From Limnoglobus sp043757025 (GTDB lineage: Bacteria; Planctomycetota; Planctomycetia; Gemmatales; Gemmataceae): a stretch of DNA of 31,155 nucleotides. Of this stretch, positions 8,417 through 15,840 are shown in pieces. Numbering within the stretch: position 1 is the first letter of the stretch; every line of letters starts with the position of its first letter. The position numbers and the translations under genes are program-made. Where the stretch lies: contig JAYVQG010000125.1 in assembly GCA_043757025.1 (NCBI GenBank), positions 1 through 31,155 of the forward strand, written 5' to 3'. The notes below the pieces were generated by a model, which was given only the letters and a program-made list of their open reading frames with translations, had not been told where the DNA came from and ran no database searches.

Positions 8417-8826
8417 TCAATCCTCCTCGGGCCAATCACCGTCATCCATAAATATCTGGCGTAGCTCGGCGCGGTGCGGATCGTTGATGGCGAGGACGGC
8501 GATGGTCGCACGTCCGGTCTGCGTCCGACCGATCAACACGGCACCGAACCACTCGAAGTGTCGCTTCCACGACTGACGACGCGGGTCGAACAGTCTAACC
8601 ACGTGTCTCGTGAGCGGATCGATCCCGCTCAAATTCGGCCCCTTGTGAAGGTTGCATCGGTGACAGCACCACGCGCGATTCTCGGGTTCATCCGACCGCC
8701 GTGCTGTCTGGCGATGATGTGTTCGATGTGGAATGTCGAAGCCGGCACAGCGAAATCGGGGAGGTGACAGTATTCGCAACGGCAGTCGGCCCGGTCGCGG
8801 ACGAGTTGGCGAAGGGTAAGTGGCAT
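8417..8826 (-). pseudogene. HNH endonuclease gene with a frameshift
   Basis: From ATG at 8826 the frame reads MPLTLRQLVRDRADCRCEYC, then FHIEHIIARQHGG, the first half of an HNH domain. Near 8694-8702 the homology jumps to the next frame, continuing SDEPENRAWCCHRCNLHKG, then RQSWKRHFEWFGAVLIGRT to the stop at 8417. Adding one base in the GGCGG run would restore a continuous protein of about 136 residues. All four zinc cysteines (CEYC, CHRC), the H-I-E-H pair and the Asn of the HNH motif are present once the frames are joined. It starts one base inside the stop of the upstream 88-residue gene (TGATG). This is either a recent pseudogene, a sequencing error, or programmed frameshifting; the first two are likelier. 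Confidence 0.8.
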
Positions 8827-9092
8827 CAGGCAGCCGGGGATTGCTTGAGCAGCGAGCGGGCTTTGGCTTGGAGAATCGCGATGAAATCGAGCGTCTGGAC
8901 GTAGGTTTCGTACTCGCGACGTTCGCCATCGGTCAACTGGCCCTCGTTGCACTTGCGGGCCAACTTGTCGATACGAGTTTGCGCCTTAGCATCGAACCGA
9001 TAATCCACAAGTCTGCGTGCAACCTCTGGAGAAAGGAGTTGGCCGAGTGGATCGAGCAATCGATTCAAAACAGGTATGTCGAGAGTCTTCAT
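8826..9092 (-). CDS. Small helical partner protein of the HNH endonuclease
   Basis: This 88-residue protein reads LLDPLGQLLSPEVARRLVDY, then RIDKLARKCNEGQLTDGERR and YETYVQTLDFIAILQAKARS. From memory, planctomycetes and cyanobacteria often encode this kind of small acidic helical protein immediately before an HNH nuclease of the type found here, and the one-base overlap of stop and start supports coupled translation. The function is unknown; an antitoxin, adaptor or inhibitor role would fit the two-gene arrangement but is inference. No membrane segment or DNA-binding motif is evident, and I see no strong ribosome-binding site before the ATG at 9092. Confidence 0.75.
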   Translation of the reverse strand: MKTLDIPVLNRLLDPLGQLLSPEVARRLVDYRFDAKAQTRIDKLARKCNEGQLTDGERREYETYVQTLDFIAILQAKARSLLKQSPAA

Positions 9093-9520
9093 GGAAACAT
9101 TCTATCTCAAAATGCGACTTTGAGAAAACCAAACCGTTAAGCCGCACAGATTGGGTGAGCAAGTGTAATTTTTGCCGCATCCCATCGCGCGGAATGCGTC
9201 GGAAAGTGCGAATTTTCAGGTGGTTTCCTCTCGACAGCGTCGGTATCTGTCGTTATCTCCCCGCCACAGGACCGCAATCGAGATGGGCCGACATCTGGGG
9301 CCGGGAACCCCGGATGTTTGCAAAGCGTTGGGGTCGATGCTGCGGTGTGGCGTGGGGGCATGTCATACCGGGGTACTTCCAACGGCTTTGCGGGTGGGTT
9401 CGGTTCTGCGATGCGAACGGGGGCACGATTTTTATGGTTTGCTTCATGAAGATGAAAACCACCGTCCGATAAAGGCGACACGTGTATTTGGTCTCTTCCC
9501 GACCATGCAGTAGGGGGATT
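9093..9520. other. Gene-free stretch upstream of the sigma factor
   Basis: I see no gene here. A minus-strand frame stays open across 9137-9802, but its composition (many Arg, Pro, His, Cys and Ser, no domain) is not that of a protein. The stretch holds GC-rich inverted bits such as CCGGGAACCCCGG. It may be the rest of a dispersed repeat or a decayed gene, or it may contain the sigma-factor promoter; none of these can be shown by eye. Confidence 0.4.
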
Positions 9521-9720
9521 GGCGAGTCCGCAGGTTTGCGACCGACGAGGAATGAACTGGGCACGCGCGGTGTTGGGGAACCCACGCACCATGCCCGGTC
9601 GAACGCCCTCCTCGCGGTCTTCCTTCCGGGGGTCCGGCCGAATGGTGCTCACGGCGATGTGAGATCCTGCAAAGGGAACCGTTCGACCGGTGCGAAGGAT
9701 TCGCAAACCTGATACTCGCC
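9521..9720. repeat. 200-bp element with imperfect inverted ends and inner hairpins
   Basis: The left end (9521-9541) reads GGCGAGTCCGCAGGTTTGCG and the right end (9701-9720), read inversely, GGCGAGTATCAGGTTTGCGA. Nested inside, CGCACC...GGTCGAACG (about 9584-9604) pairs with CGTTCGACCGGTGCG (about 9679-9694). There are also two local hairpins, CTCACGGCGATGTGAG and TGCGAAGGATTCGCA (9691-9705). The block ends 23 bases before the sigma-factor start. It could be a non-autonomous mobile element, a structured leader RNA or both. No target-site duplication is obvious. Confidence 0.6.
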
Positions 9721-9743
9721 CGACATCAGGGAGGATACGTTCG

Positions 9744-10523
9744 ATGGTGAGTAACCGGATCGAGACGGATATTCTGCAAGCTTGGCAAGAGTATCGGGCC
9801 AACCCGACTCTTGAGATGCGGAACCGGCTCGTCGAGCACTACATGCCGCTCGTCAAATATAACGGCGAGCGCATCTGGGCACGACTGCCCGATGGCGTCG
9901 AACTCGACGACCTCGTCAGCGCGGGCATCTTCGGCTTGCTCGATGCCATCGAGGCATTCGACTTGTCGCGCTGCGTGAAATTCGAAACCTACTGCGTGCC
10001 GCGGATTCGCGGTGCGATGCTCGACGAACTCCGCACCATGGACTGGGTGCCGCGGCTCGTGCGATCCAAACAAAGCAAGATGGACGCGGCGCAGAAGTCG
10101 CTCGAAACCGCGCTCGGCCGCAAGCCGACCGCCGAAGAACTCTCGACGCGGCTCGGCATACCAATCGAGCAAGTCGCTGCGTTTGTCGGCGAAGCGACTG
10201 CCGTCGGCCTCGTCAGCCTCAACAAGAAGTGGTACGAAACCGACAGCTACAAGGACGTTCGCGAAATCGACATCCTCGAAGACAAAAAAGCCGAAGACCC
10301 GACGAATCGCCTGCAAAACGGCGACCTGATGAAGCTCGTCACCCGCGGCCTCAACCGCAACGAACGACTCATCGTCATCCTCTATTATTACGAGGAAATG
10401 ACGATGAAAGAAATCGGTGCCACGCTCAACCTCTCCGAATCACGCGTCAGCCAGATGCACTCGAGCATCGTCCAGCGCCTCCAGGCCCAACTGGCAAAAC
10501 GCCGCCCCGAATTCAGCGTCTAA
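9744..10523 (+). CDS. RNA polymerase sigma factor, FliA/WhiG family
   Basis: The 259-residue protein has the sigma-70 group 3 layout: region 2 with YMPLVKYNGERIW, LDDLVSAGIFGLLDAIEAFD and the diagnostic IRGAMLDELRTMDWVPR; region 3 with LGRKPTAEELSTRLGI; region 4 with EMTMKEIGATLNLSESRVSQ as the helix-turn-helix that reads the -35 element. The IRGAMLDELR...DWVPR signature places it in the FliA/WhiG group and not with housekeeping sigma factors or the ECF group. AGGGAGG lies about nine bases before the ATG at 9744. The leader carries a 200-bp inverted-repeat block. No flagellar gene or anti-sigma factor is nearby, so the regulon is unknown. A hairpin follows the stop. Confidence 0.93.
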   Translation: MVSNRIETDILQAWQEYRANPTLEMRNRLVEHYMPLVKYNGERIWARLPDGVELDDLVSAGIFGLLDAIEAFDLSRCVKFETYCVPRIRGAMLDELRTMDWVPRLVRSKQSKMDAAQKSLETALGRKPTAEELSTRLGIPIEQVAAFVGEATAVGLVSLNKKWYETDSYKDVREIDILEDKKAEDPTNRLQNGDLMKLVTRGLNRNERLIVILYYYEEMTMKEIGATLNLSESRVSQMHSSIVQRLQAQLAKRRPEFSV

Positions 10524-10552
10524 TCGCTCGATCGCAATCGTACATTCTCCGC

Positions 10553-10578
10553 CCGCCCCGGTGCCAACACCGGGGCGG
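10553..10578 (+). terminator. Likely intrinsic terminator after the sigma-factor gene
   Basis: CCGCCCCGGTG and CACCGGGGCGG form a perfect 11-bp stem around a CCAA loop. Only a weak T stretch (GCGTTT) follows, so it may be a pause or attenuation hairpin in the 115-base gap before the response-regulator gene. Confidence 0.6.
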
Positions 10579-10638
10579 CTGGCGTTTCCCGCCTCATCGG
10601 GAACCGTATAGTAATCCCACCCGAATTGGAGTGATGCG

Positions 10639-11067
10639 ATGCCGCGAGTGTTAATTGCCGACGACAATATTCAGAATGCCGAGTTACTCGAAGCCCACCT
10701 CGATGGCTCGGGGTTCGATACACGGATAGCCGCGAATGGCGACGAGACGATGAAACTTGCGGCGGAATGGTCGCCCGATGTGATCTTGCTCGATGTCATG
10801 ATGCCGAAGTTTAGCGGCTTTGAAGTCTGCAAGCGATTGCGTGCCGACCCGGCCACGAAAGACGTCGGCATTCTGATGGTCACCGCACTCGATCAGGCCA
10901 CCGATATCGAGCGTGCGGTGGATGTCGGCACCGATGATTTCCTGACGAAGCCGATCAACAAAACCGAACTGATTTTGCGCGTGAAAGCCTTGCTGAAAGC
11001 CAAATCGGAGACGACGCCCGTCAATCGTGGCCTCGCTTATTTCCGCGCCGTGCAACAGATGGCGTAG
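10639..11067 (+). CDS. Stand-alone response regulator (receiver domain only)
   Basis: The 142 residues form a single CheY-like receiver domain with no output domain. The acidic pair D8/D9 (IADDN), phospho-acceptor D52 (LLDVMMPK), T82 (MVTALD) and K104 (LTKPINK) are all present, so phosphorylation should work. The tail from about 120 (KAKSETTPVNRGLAYFRAVQ) is short and helical. GGAG lies eight bases upstream of the ATG at 10639. It follows the sigma-factor gene after a hairpin and is convergent with a HAD gene whose stop lies one base away. The cognate kinase is not in the window; it may act by protein-protein contact, perhaps in polar or motility signalling. Confidence 0.9.
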   Translation: MPRVLIADDNIQNAELLEAHLDGSGFDTRIAANGDETMKLAAEWSPDVILLDVMMPKFSGFEVCKRLRADPATKDVGILMVTALDQATDIERAVDVGTDDFLTKPINKTELILRVKALLKAKSETTPVNRGLAYFRAVQQMA

Positions 11068-11068
11068 G

Positions 11069-11878
11069 CTACGCCCACAACTCGCCGAGCCACTTGGCGT
11101 GGTCCGCGTAGTCGGCCACGATGGCATCGGCACTCAACTCGATGAGCATCTTGCGCTTCATCGGGTGCGGCCCGGCTTCGCCCTTCTCGCGGCTGGCGAT
11201 ACCGATGGCCATTCCGCCCACCGCTTTCACTTCCACCGTTTCCGAAAAGCCATCGCCGAAGCCGATCAGTTCCTCGCCGCGGATCTGTTGTTCGCTCAAA
11301 ATGCGTACCACGACATCGCGTTTGCGGAACGTCGCGGTTTCGCCACTCGGGGCATAAATCCGCTCGTCGAAATAATGATCGACACCCAGTAGCGCCGCCT
11401 CGGCACGCACGTAGTCGATAACCGTGCCGCTCGCGAGGTACAGCGCCACGCCCTTGGCACGAAGCGAATCGAGCAACGCATGCGTACCTGGCACCGCCCA
11501 TTCGTGCGACGGCACGCGGCCCGCTTTCAGGTCTGATGTGCGGTCCGCGATACGTGCAAACAGCCGTCGCTGAAACTCTTCGAGCATCGCGAGTGCATCG
11601 AGGCCCGTCGCACCGCGTGCGATTCCTTCGCTTTCGAGATAGCGCATCTGATCGATCGATGGCCGCCCGCTCAGTCGCAATACGCCGTCTTCGAGGCGAT
11701 TCCTTTCGACGTCGTGCGAGTCCCTCAGCACGTTTTGCGCAGCGAACGCCTCGGTGCCGATGTCCGCCATGATGCCCGACCAACCTTCGCGAATGAGCGA
11801 AAGCGTGCCGTCGAAGTCGAACATCGCCGCACGAAAGTTTCGCGGCGACCGCGTGGGATTCATCCATTCGATAGGCAT
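11069..11878 (-). CDS. HAD-superfamily hydrolase (phosphatase-like)
   Basis: A roughly 269-residue haloacid dehalogenase-fold hydrolase. Motif I is MFDFDGTLS, giving the nucleophile D and the general acid two residues later (about 21 and 23). An alpha-helical cap follows (GREPSIDQM-like region GRPSIDQMRYLESEG, then FQRRLFARIADRT). Motif II is YLASGT, the Lys of motif III lies in the FRKRDVV region, and motif IV is GFGDGFSETVEVKAVGG. The layout resembles phosphoglycolate phosphatase and beta-phosphoglucomutase, but the substrate cannot be assigned. I use ATG 11878 (MPIEW); ATG 11863 (MNPT) is a reasonable alternative, and longer forms would overlap the divergent glycosyltransferase gene. No strong ribosome-binding site is seen. 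Confidence 0.85.
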   Translation of the reverse strand: MPIEWMNPTRSPRNFRAAMFDFDGTLSLIREGWSGIMADIGTEAFAAQNVLRDSHDVERNRLEDGVLRLSGRPSIDQMRYLESEGIARGATGLDALAMLEEFQRRLFARIADRTSDLKAGRVPSHEWAVPGTHALLDSLRAKGVALYLASGTVIDYVRAEAALLGVDHYFDERIYAPSGETATFRKRDVVVRILSEQQIRGEELIGFGDGFSETVEVKAVGGMAIGIASREKGEAGPHPMKRKMLIELSADAIVADYADHAKWLGELWA

Positions 11879-11932
11879 CGGCGGGGGTCTCGGTGTATGC
11901 AGGCGGGCAGGAATATCGTATTCAAACTGGCC

Positions 11933-13525
11933 ATGAACCCAACATCTGCCAGCAGCTGGTTCGACCACATTTGGTTCGTCGCACTCATTGCCGCATCGTC
12001 GGTCTGGTGTCTGACAGCATCGGCGCGACTCGGCGTGACGTTCGACGAATCGTTCTACGTGCCGGCGGGGTTAGCTTGTTGGCGCGACGGCACGAACGAA
12101 CGCTTGACGTTTTGGGGAACGATGCCGCTGCCCGCGAACGTGCAGATGCTGCCGTTGTATTTATGGGAGCGTGCAACGGGGCGAACGTGGCCCGATGACA
12201 TCGTGGTGACACTGCCGTTCGCGCGTGCGGGGAACCTGCCGTTCTGGTGGCTGTTGTTGACGTATTCAATGCGGTTCGGAAAGCGTGTCGGCGGGCCGTG
12301 GGCGGGGCGCATCGCGGCCGGCTTCGTCGCTACCGATCCGACGTTCCTCGGGCACGCCGCACTCGCCACGACGGATATCGCTGTCGCCGCACTGACAGTC
12401 GCATTCGCGTATCATTGGGAAGCGGGCCGCGAGCGAAAGTTCGCGTGGCGCATTCTGTTGCCCGGCGTGCTTTTCGGCTTGGCAATCAGTGCAAAAGCGT
12501 CGGCGCTCCTTTACTGCGGGCTGGCATTAATCGTTTGCGAAACGTGGCGCTGGAAGGCGATTCATCGCTCGCTATTCGCGATGACGAGTGTCGTGGCCAT
12601 CGGTATCGTTACAGCAATCGTCGTCTGCGGGTGGGAACATCGACCGACCGAATGGGGGGTGGCAGTTCATGCAAAACAACTCCCCGACAGCGACCCGTTC
12701 CAGGCACGATACCAGCAGCTTTCCGAATGGCCGGCGGTGCCGAACGCGGCCACGGCGATGCTGTTCCAGATGCGGCACAACGAGGGGGGCCGCGGCGTGT
12801 ACCTGCTCGGGCAGTGGCACCCGCACGCCATCTGGTATTATTTCCCCGTCGCGGTGGCGATCAAAATTCCGGAGACGATCGCACTCCTCGCGCTGGCCCT
12901 GTTGCTCTCGCGGCCACGCGCGTTGGGGAATCGGCTAATTTTGCTGGGAGTACTGCTACTGTTTTCCTCGCTGACCACGAAGTTGCAACTCGGCGTGCGG
13001 ATCGTCTTCCCGGCGATCGCCTTCGCTGACATCGGGCTGGCAGTCGCAGTCGTGCGCGGCTTTGGGCACAAAACCGGCGTCGCGGCAATCGGCGTCATGT
13101 TCGTGCTCGCGATGTGGGTGTGGCCGCACGGCATCACTTACGCGAACGCCTTCGTCGGCGGGCCGGCGAAGTGTTACCGCTACCTTGCGGACTCGAATAA
13201 CGACTGGGGCCAAGGCATTCCCGAACTCGCGCGCTGGCACGAAGCCAACGGCAAACCGGCACTCGCAACGTGGTATCTGACCACCGATCCGCGCGCGCAT
13301 CAACCGCCGTTTCGTCGCTTTGCGTTACACGAAATGCCGATTGAAAATGAAGTGCAGTTATTACATATACTTGGGCCGTCGCTGCTCGCCGTGGGCATCA
13401 GCACGATGAATCAATCGCCCGATGAAACCCCCGCGAAGCTCATTGTGTTGGTGTGGTTGAAACGGCAAACGCCGATCGCGCGGACTTCGACGTGCTTCAT
13501 TTACGATGTGCGATTCGCGCGATGA
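11933..13525 (+). CDS. Polytopic membrane glycosyltransferase, GT39/ArnT-like
   Basis: The roughly 530-residue protein has about ten hydrophobic segments, among them WFVALIAASSVWCLTA, GRIAAGFVATDPTFLGHAAL, VVAIGIVTAIVVCGWE and IPETIALLALALLL. After the first helix comes GVTFDESFYVPAGLACW, the acidic DE position expected of GT39/GT83 enzymes that use polyprenyl-phosphate sugars. In the C-terminal third, YRYLADSNNDWGQGIPELARW carries the DSNxDWGQ motif common in planctomycete members. It probably transfers a sugar from a lipid carrier at the outer face of the inner membrane, but donor and acceptor are unknown. ATG 11933 is chosen; ATG 11897 (MQAGRN) is in frame and cannot be excluded. It is divergent from the HAD gene and convergent with the TPR-receiver gene, ten bases away. 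Confidence 0.85.
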   Translation: MNPTSASSWFDHIWFVALIAASSVWCLTASARLGVTFDESFYVPAGLACWRDGTNERLTFWGTMPLPANVQMLPLYLWERATGRTWPDDIVVTLPFARAGNLPFWWLLLTYSMRFGKRVGGPWAGRIAAGFVATDPTFLGHAALATTDIAVAALTVAFAYHWEAGRERKFAWRILLPGVLFGLAISAKASALLYCGLALIVCETWRWKAIHRSLFAMTSVVAIGIVTAIVVCGWEHRPTEWGVAVHAKQLPDSDPFQARYQQLSEWPAVPNAATAMLFQMRHNEGGRGVYLLGQWHPHAIWYYFPVAVAIKIPETIALLALALLLSRPRALGNRLILLGVLLLFSSLTTKLQLGVRIVFPAIAFADIGLAVAVVRGFGHKTGVAAIGVMFVLAMWVWPHGITYANAFVGGPAKCYRYLADSNNDWGQGIPELARWHEANGKPALATWYLTTDPRAHQPPFRRFALHEMPIENEVQLLHILGPSLLAVGISTMNQSPDETPAKLIVLVWLKRQTPIARTSTCFIYDVRFAR

Positions 13526-13535
13526 CAGCCCAGTG

Positions 13536-14768
13536 TCACGGTACGGGAATCGGAACGAATTTCGCCACCGATGTGAGCCACGTTTGCGGATCGAACGGTT
13601 TGGCGAGATGATCGACCGCCCCGGACCAACGACCGCGCAGCTTGTTAAAAAAACCTGCATTTTCCATCATCAGCACGATCGGCACGCTTGCGGTATCGGT
13701 GCTCTGCCGAAGGATTTTGCAGAGTTGGTACCCGTCGAGGCCCGGCATATCGACGTCCAGCAGGAATAGCGCGGGCGTGCCGTGCTGCCGCGCTTTGTCC
13801 ACGACTTCATAACCGCCCGCCGCTTCCACAACGGTGTAGCCAACGTCGCGCAACGCCTCGGAAATCTGCGTGCGAACGATCGGGCAATCGTCGACGATCA
13901 GTATCGACGATGGGTTCGCGCCGACGATTTCCGCCATCGGCAGTTCGGTCACTCGTGCGACTTGCGTTTGCGAATGCCGAATCAGATTTTGAACCTGTGC
14001 GGACCATAGCGGGTCGGCAGGTCGCGATTTTACTGCCATTTGCAGCGCTTTCAGCCCGTCTTCGGCGTAGCCCATGTTCATGTACGCCAACCCGAGGCGA
14101 TACGCGGTCGTCGATGAGGGTTCCAGTTGCAGGTTGTTGTACAGCCGTTTTGCGATCGGCTCGATCAGTCGGCGTTCGACACTTTGAATGTCGTCGAACG
14201 CGGCCGGTTCTTCGAGTGTTGTGACAGATTGGCAGCGTGGGCAACGCGGGCGCGGCTGCGTGTCAGCGAACTCGCACGTCGGGCAGTTCCACTTATGGGT
14301 GCGTCGCGCTTCGAAGTGAACGATGCCTTGCGTGGCGCGTTTGTTATGGGGGTTAATCGCGAGTACGAAGTGCAGATATTCGATGCCTTCTTCGGCACTG
14401 TCGGCCATGCCCGCACGCCACAACCACGCGGTTTCGTTACGCGGCGCGAGGTCGGTCGCCTCGGAAAACCAGATCTTCGCCTGGGCACGATCGTTCGCTT
14501 TCGCGGCCACGACACCGGCACGGCAAAGTGCCTCCGGTAGCCCCGATGCCGCATACTCATTCTCGGGGTTGACCGCCAAAACCTGCCGCAAACACGACAG
14601 CGATTCGCGCGGATCTTCGGACGAATTCGCTAGCCAAAGCCACGCGAGTTCGTTCTGCGGTTCGAGTTCGGTGACGCGCCGCAACAGCGACCGCGTCCGG
14701 GCTTTATCCCCCGCGCGGGCCGCTGCCATTCCATCGCGCAAGAGCGATACCGTTTCCCATCGTGCCAT
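13536..14768 (-). CDS. TPR / zinc-ribbon / receiver-domain fusion protein
   Basis: A 410-residue three-part protein. Residues about 5-155 are TPR-like helices, with NELAWLWLANSSEDPRESL and NETAWLWRAGMADSAEEG as matching repeat units. Residues about 160-180 hold four cysteines, C162-x2-C165 and C176-x2-C179 (NCPTCEF, RCPRCQ), a zinc-ribbon knuckle. Another TPR unit (YRLGLAYMNMGYAEDGLKAL) follows at 223-250. Residues about 288-405 form a CheY-like receiver with D293/D294 (IVDDCP), phospho-acceptor D338 (LLDVDMPG) and K390 (LAKPFD). No DNA-binding output domain is present, so it likely signals through the TPRs. ATG 14768 is preferred to 14795 because the extra nine residues look unstructured. 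The cognate kinase is unknown. Confidence 0.88.
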   Translation of the reverse strand: MARWETVSLLRDGMAAARAGDKARTRSLLRRVTELEPQNELAWLWLANSSEDPRESLSCLRQVLAVNPENEYAASGLPEALCRAGVVAAKANDRAQAKIWFSEATDLAPRNETAWLWRAGMADSAEEGIEYLHFVLAINPHNKRATQGIVHFEARRTHKWNCPTCEFADTQPRPRCPRCQSVTTLEEPAAFDDIQSVERRLIEPIAKRLYNNLQLEPSSTTAYRLGLAYMNMGYAEDGLKALQMAVKSRPADPLWSAQVQNLIRHSQTQVARVTELPMAEIVGANPSSILIVDDCPIVRTQISEALRDVGYTVVEAAGGYEVVDKARQHGTPALFLLDVDMPGLDGYQLCKILRQSTDTASVPIVLMMENAGFFNKLRGRWSGAVDHLAKPFDPQTWLTSVAKFVPIPVP

Positions 14769-14850
14769 GATGCAACGTCTCGACGACCGCCTCAAAGATC
14801 AGAAATCGCGAACTCTTACGAATGGAATGTGCGTCGCAGGCGGGAAAATG

Positions 14851-15012
14851 TCAAATCGAAGGCGGAATAGATTCTGGAGCCAATCGGCGTAGGCCAGGCG
14901 AACGGTGTCGTCGTCCGGATAGATTCTGGAGCCAATCGGCGTAGGCCAGGCGAACGGTGTCGTCGTCCGGGTCGGCGAGAATCGCCTTCAGAAATGTCTC
15001 GCGTTCAGTCAT
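14851..15012 (-). pseudogene. TIGR02996 (repeat-companion) gene remnant
   Basis: The frame starts MTERETFLKAILADPDDDTV and continues RLAYADWLQN, the N-terminal signature of the TIGR02996 domain seen in Gemmata and relatives. It then fails: a perfect 52-bp tandem duplication, not a multiple of three, throws the second copy out of frame and the reading ends after 53 residues. Without the duplication the frame would still run only about 20 further residues of non-family sequence, so the downstream repeat domain was already missing. The fragment lies 29 bases after the SRAP gene on the same strand and is best seen as a decayed piece of a longer gene. Confidence 0.7.
14867..14970. repeat. Perfect tandem duplication, two units of 52 bp
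   Basis: Units 14867-14918 and 14919-14970 appear identical, each starting ATAGATTCTGGAGCC and ending CGTCGTCCGG. They lie in the TIGR02996 remnant. The absence of visible differences suggests a recent slippage or unequal exchange event. Confidence 0.9.
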
Positions 15013-15041
15013 TGCGTGAATATACTCGATTTTGCAGCGCA

Positions 15042-15707
15042 TCACGCAATCGACTGGATGCACTCTGGCGTGTCGTTGCTCGCGCGGTTCACGATTGGAC
15101 TGACGGGGACGATTTGCAAGTAATCGTCGGCGGCGGGGCAGAGTAAATCGTACGCGGTTTGTGCGGGCGTTTTGACGTCGAGCCAGGTATCGAAGTCGGA
15201 TGGCATTAATATCGCGGGCATTCGTTCGTGATACGGTCGGAGCGTGGCGTTCGCCGTAACTGTAACGATCGCACACGAATACAGTGGCTCGGTTGCGGCC
15301 GATTGCCAGATGTCCCAGATGCCGGCAAAACCGAGGTAGCCGCCATCGCGCGGCCGAAACAGGTACGGCACTTTCTTGCGATCCACGTGCAGCCACTCGA
15401 AGAAACCATCGGCGGGGATGATGCAGCGACGGTTGCGGAAGCTGTCGCGAAACGGGGCCGATATCTGAATCGTCTCGGCTCGTACGTTGACCGGTCGCGG
15501 CCCGTCGGTTGGCGACTTCGCCCAGTGCGGCACAAAACCCCAAGTCATCGCCACCGCACCGCGACCGCTGCCATCGGGTTTGCGCCCGACTACCACCACC
15601 CGTTGTGAAGGAGCGATGTTAAATCGCGGCACCAGCACCGGCGCGCTCAGTAGCTCGAATGCAGCAACCAAGTCGTCGAGATTTGAAAGTGTGTAACGAG
15701 CGCACAT
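15042..15707 (-). CDS. yedK: SOS response-associated peptidase (SRAP/YedK/HMCES family)
   Basis: SRAP proteins form a covalent thiazolidine crosslink with abasic sites in single-stranded DNA through an N-terminal Cys, shielding them. The 221-residue protein starts MCARYTLS with Cys2, which becomes residue 1 after removal of Met. Other conserved positions are N30 (FNIAPSQ), the MTWGFVPHWA strand, NVRAETI with R77, E104 in ADGFFEW and H160 in YHERMPAIL. All catalytic parts are therefore present and the length is normal. GGAGGG lies close before the ATG at 15707; the longer frame to 15986 would place the essential Cys inside the protein and is rejected. It faces away from the phosphatase gene at 15841. 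No LexA box was recognised in the 133-base gap. Confidence 0.93.
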   Translation of the reverse strand: MCARYTLSNLDDLVAAFELLSAPVLVPRFNIAPSQRVVVVGRKPDGSGRGAVAMTWGFVPHWAKSPTDGPRPVNVRAETIQISAPFRDSFRNRRCIIPADGFFEWLHVDRKKVPYLFRPRDGGYLGFAGIWDIWQSAATEPLYSCAIVTVTANATLRPYHERMPAILMPSDFDTWLDVKTPAQTAYDLLCPAADDYLQIVPVSPIVNRASNDTPECIQSIA

Positions 15708-15840
15708 ACACCCTCCACGCGGAGATTGGAAGTTTTGAACAGTATATGCGTTTCGAGTTTGCCCTACGACTATCGTGCCTTCGGGAACTCGTTCCCCACG
15801 TACAATGGTGGAGAACTCGACACACAGGCGAGAATGAACG

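Noticed and set aside
9615..9650. Minus-strand CCGGAAGGAAG resembling the SRP RNA core
   Set aside because: The motif lacks the following AGCAGCC and the matching asymmetric loop of bacterial SRP RNA, so the likeness is probably chance.
9137..9802. Minus-strand frame of 221 codons upstream of and into the sigma gene
   Set aside because: It overlaps the sigma-factor start, its residue make-up is unlike a folded protein, and the region consists partly of inverted repeats.
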